64,000 nucleotides of DNA from Acidovorax sp. 107 (lineage in GTDB: Bacteria; Pseudomonadota; Gammaproteobacteria; Burkholderiales; Burkholderiaceae_C), in the NCBI RefSeq assembly GCF_003058055.1, contig NZ_QBTZ01000001.1:2172501-2236500 (forward strand), written 5' to 3'. Both the position numbers and the translations under genes were made by a program. Shown piece after piece: positions 63,191-64,000 of this stretch. The notes beneath the pieces were generated by a model that worked only from the letters and a program-made list of their open reading frames with translations, did no database searches and was not told the origin of the DNA. Each line of letters opens with the position of its first letter. Position 1 is the stretch's first letter.

Positions 63191-64000
63191 TCATTGTTTG
63201 GGTATCTTGGCGTCAGCCACCACCTGCTGCCATTTTTCTATTTCGTGGCTGACCATGTTTTTCATTTCTTCGGGCGTGCTCCCTCGCGCCTCGCCTCCCA
63301 TATCCTCCAGGCGTTGACGCACGATAGATGCTTGCAGAGCGCGCATTACTTCTGTTTGGAGGCGATCTACGACCGCTCGGGGCGTGCCGGCCGGGGCCAT
63401 CAAACCCGCCCACGAACGCACGTCGTACCCTGCCACGCCTTGTTCCGCCACGGTGGGAACGTTGGGCAGGCCGGGCCAGCGCTGAAGCCCCGTGGTGGCA
63501 ATGGCCCGCAGTTTGCCCGCCTGGATGTTGGTCAACACCGCAGTGGGGGGAGCGATGATGAAAGGCACATCGCCCGCCAGCAGGGAAGTGATCGATGCAG
63601 CGTCGCCCCGATAGGGCACATGCAGCAGACTCACGCGGGCCATCTTGGCCAGCAACTCGCCCGCTAGGTGGTGGGTAGAGCCCACACCTGCGGTGCCGTA
63701 CCCTACCGTTCCGGGCGCAGCCTGTGCATTGGCGATCACCTCGCGCAGGTTCTGAATCTTTGAATTGGCGTTGACCACCACCAGGAAGGGAAAGAAGGTG
63801 ATGGTGGACACCATCTCGAAGTCCGCCACCGACTTGTAGGGCAGCGTGTTGTACAGGGCGCCCGCAACGGCGTGTCCGCCGGTCGCCAGCAGCAGCGTGT
63901 ACCCATCGGGTTTGGCGCGTGCCACCGTAGTGGCTGCGATGTTCCCACCCGCTCCCGACTGTGACTCCACCACCACCGGCTGGCCCAAGGCTTTGGCCAT
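63191..64000 (-). CDS. Bug (TctC-type) periplasmic binding protein, N-terminus beyond the window
   Basis: The C-terminal 269 residues of a Bug protein: GQPVVVESQSGAGGNIAATT, DGYTLLLATGGHAVAGALYN, HVPYRGDAASITSLLAGDVP and WAGLMAPAGTPRAVV. The signal peptide and the first ~50 residues (the VVPFPPGG strand) are missing because the gene runs off the right edge. The Met codon at the very edge is internal, not the start. It heads the minus-strand unit that converges on the plus-strand operon. Confidence 0.87.
   Translation of the reverse strand: MAKALGQPVVVESQSGAGGNIAATTVARAKPDGYTLLLATGGHAVAGALYNTLPYKSVADFEMVSTITFFPFLVVVNANSKIQNLREVIANAQAAPGTVGYGTAGVGSTHHLAGELLAKMARVSLLHVPYRGDAASITSLLAGDVPFIIAPPTAVLTNIQAGKLRAIATTGLQRWPGLPNVPTVAEQGVAGYDVRSWAGLMAPAGTPRAVVDRLQTEVMRALQASIVRQRLEDMGGEARGSTPEEMKNMVSHEIEKWQQVVADAKIPKQ

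Noticed and set aside
63998..64000. ATG at the right edge as start of the last Bug gene
   Set aside because: The protein would lack its signal peptide and first strand; the gene plainly continues beyond the window.

Overview
The window looks like chromosomal DNA of a betaproteobacterium of the Burkholderiales, most likely family Comamonadaceae (Acidovorax-like). The signs are high GC, five Bug/TctC-type periplasmic binding proteins (one cut by the window edge), a DUF4148 protein, many LysR regulators, and short intergenic repeats of a kind I associate with this family. The taxonomic call is inference. No rRNA, tRNA, CRISPR array, transposase or integrase was seen.

Layout. 1-3.8 kb: the start of an unrecognised gene behind a LexA (SOS) box, a DUF4148 protein, an MDR dehydrogenase, a MerR regulator overlapping a carboxymuconolactone-decarboxylase-like gene, and a DUF1566 protein. 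3.8-9.4 kb: a LysR regulator divergent from a tartrate/hydroxypyruvate unit (ttuC, glycerate kinase, Bug protein), then an acetyltransferase. 9.5-15.9 kb: metN-metI without metQ, two MFS exporters, a small molybdopterin protein and a LysR gene. 16-19.4 kb: an AT-rich patch with a Sir2-like DUF4917 gene, a pentanucleotide microsatellite and a HipA-family (YjjJ/HipH-like) kinase. 19.4-24.4 kb: LysR, Bug and an FAD monooxygenase, then small genes.

24.4-45.3 kb is a sugar-acid catabolic island. It encodes aldose 1-epimerase, SMP-30 lactonase, a sugar dehydrogenase (SDR), a GbpR-like LysR, alpha-ketoglutaric semialdehyde dehydrogenase and two sugar ABC importers, one nested inside the other (ytfQ | chvE-gguA-gguB | ytfR-ytfT-yjfF). 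It continues with L-arabinonate dehydratase, 2-keto-3-deoxy-L-arabonate dehydratase, and dgoK-dgoA-dgoD. Together these give non-phosphorylative L-arabinose oxidation to 2-oxoglutarate and DeLey-Doudoroff-type D-galactose oxidation to pyruvate plus glyceraldehyde-3-phosphate, sharing uptake and the first oxidation steps. A ~690-bp near-palindrome lies between the SDR and the LysR gene.

45.4-64 kb is a CoA-thioester catabolic cluster whose substrate I cannot identify. On the minus strand are iclR, acyl-CoA dehydrogenase, an NDP-forming acyl-CoA synthetase-like protein, an alpha-methylacyl-CoA racemase-like CaiB protein and two nitronate-monooxygenase-like genes. On the plus strand are Bug, DUF35, a thiolase-fold protein with Ser in place of the nucleophilic Cys, enoyl-CoA hydratase, three SDRs, a second Bug, an NTF2-like protein and an ABM monooxygenase. 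These meet a convergent group of VOC, quinone oxidoreductase, AA_synth and Bug genes. Two matching 18-bp near-palindromes flank the iclR/bug divergent promoter. Racemase plus DUF35/cysteine-less thiolase suggests breakdown of a 2-methyl-branched (terpenoid- or steroid-side-chain-like) acyl-CoA by retro-aldol cleavage. This is the best candidate here for an undescribed pathway.
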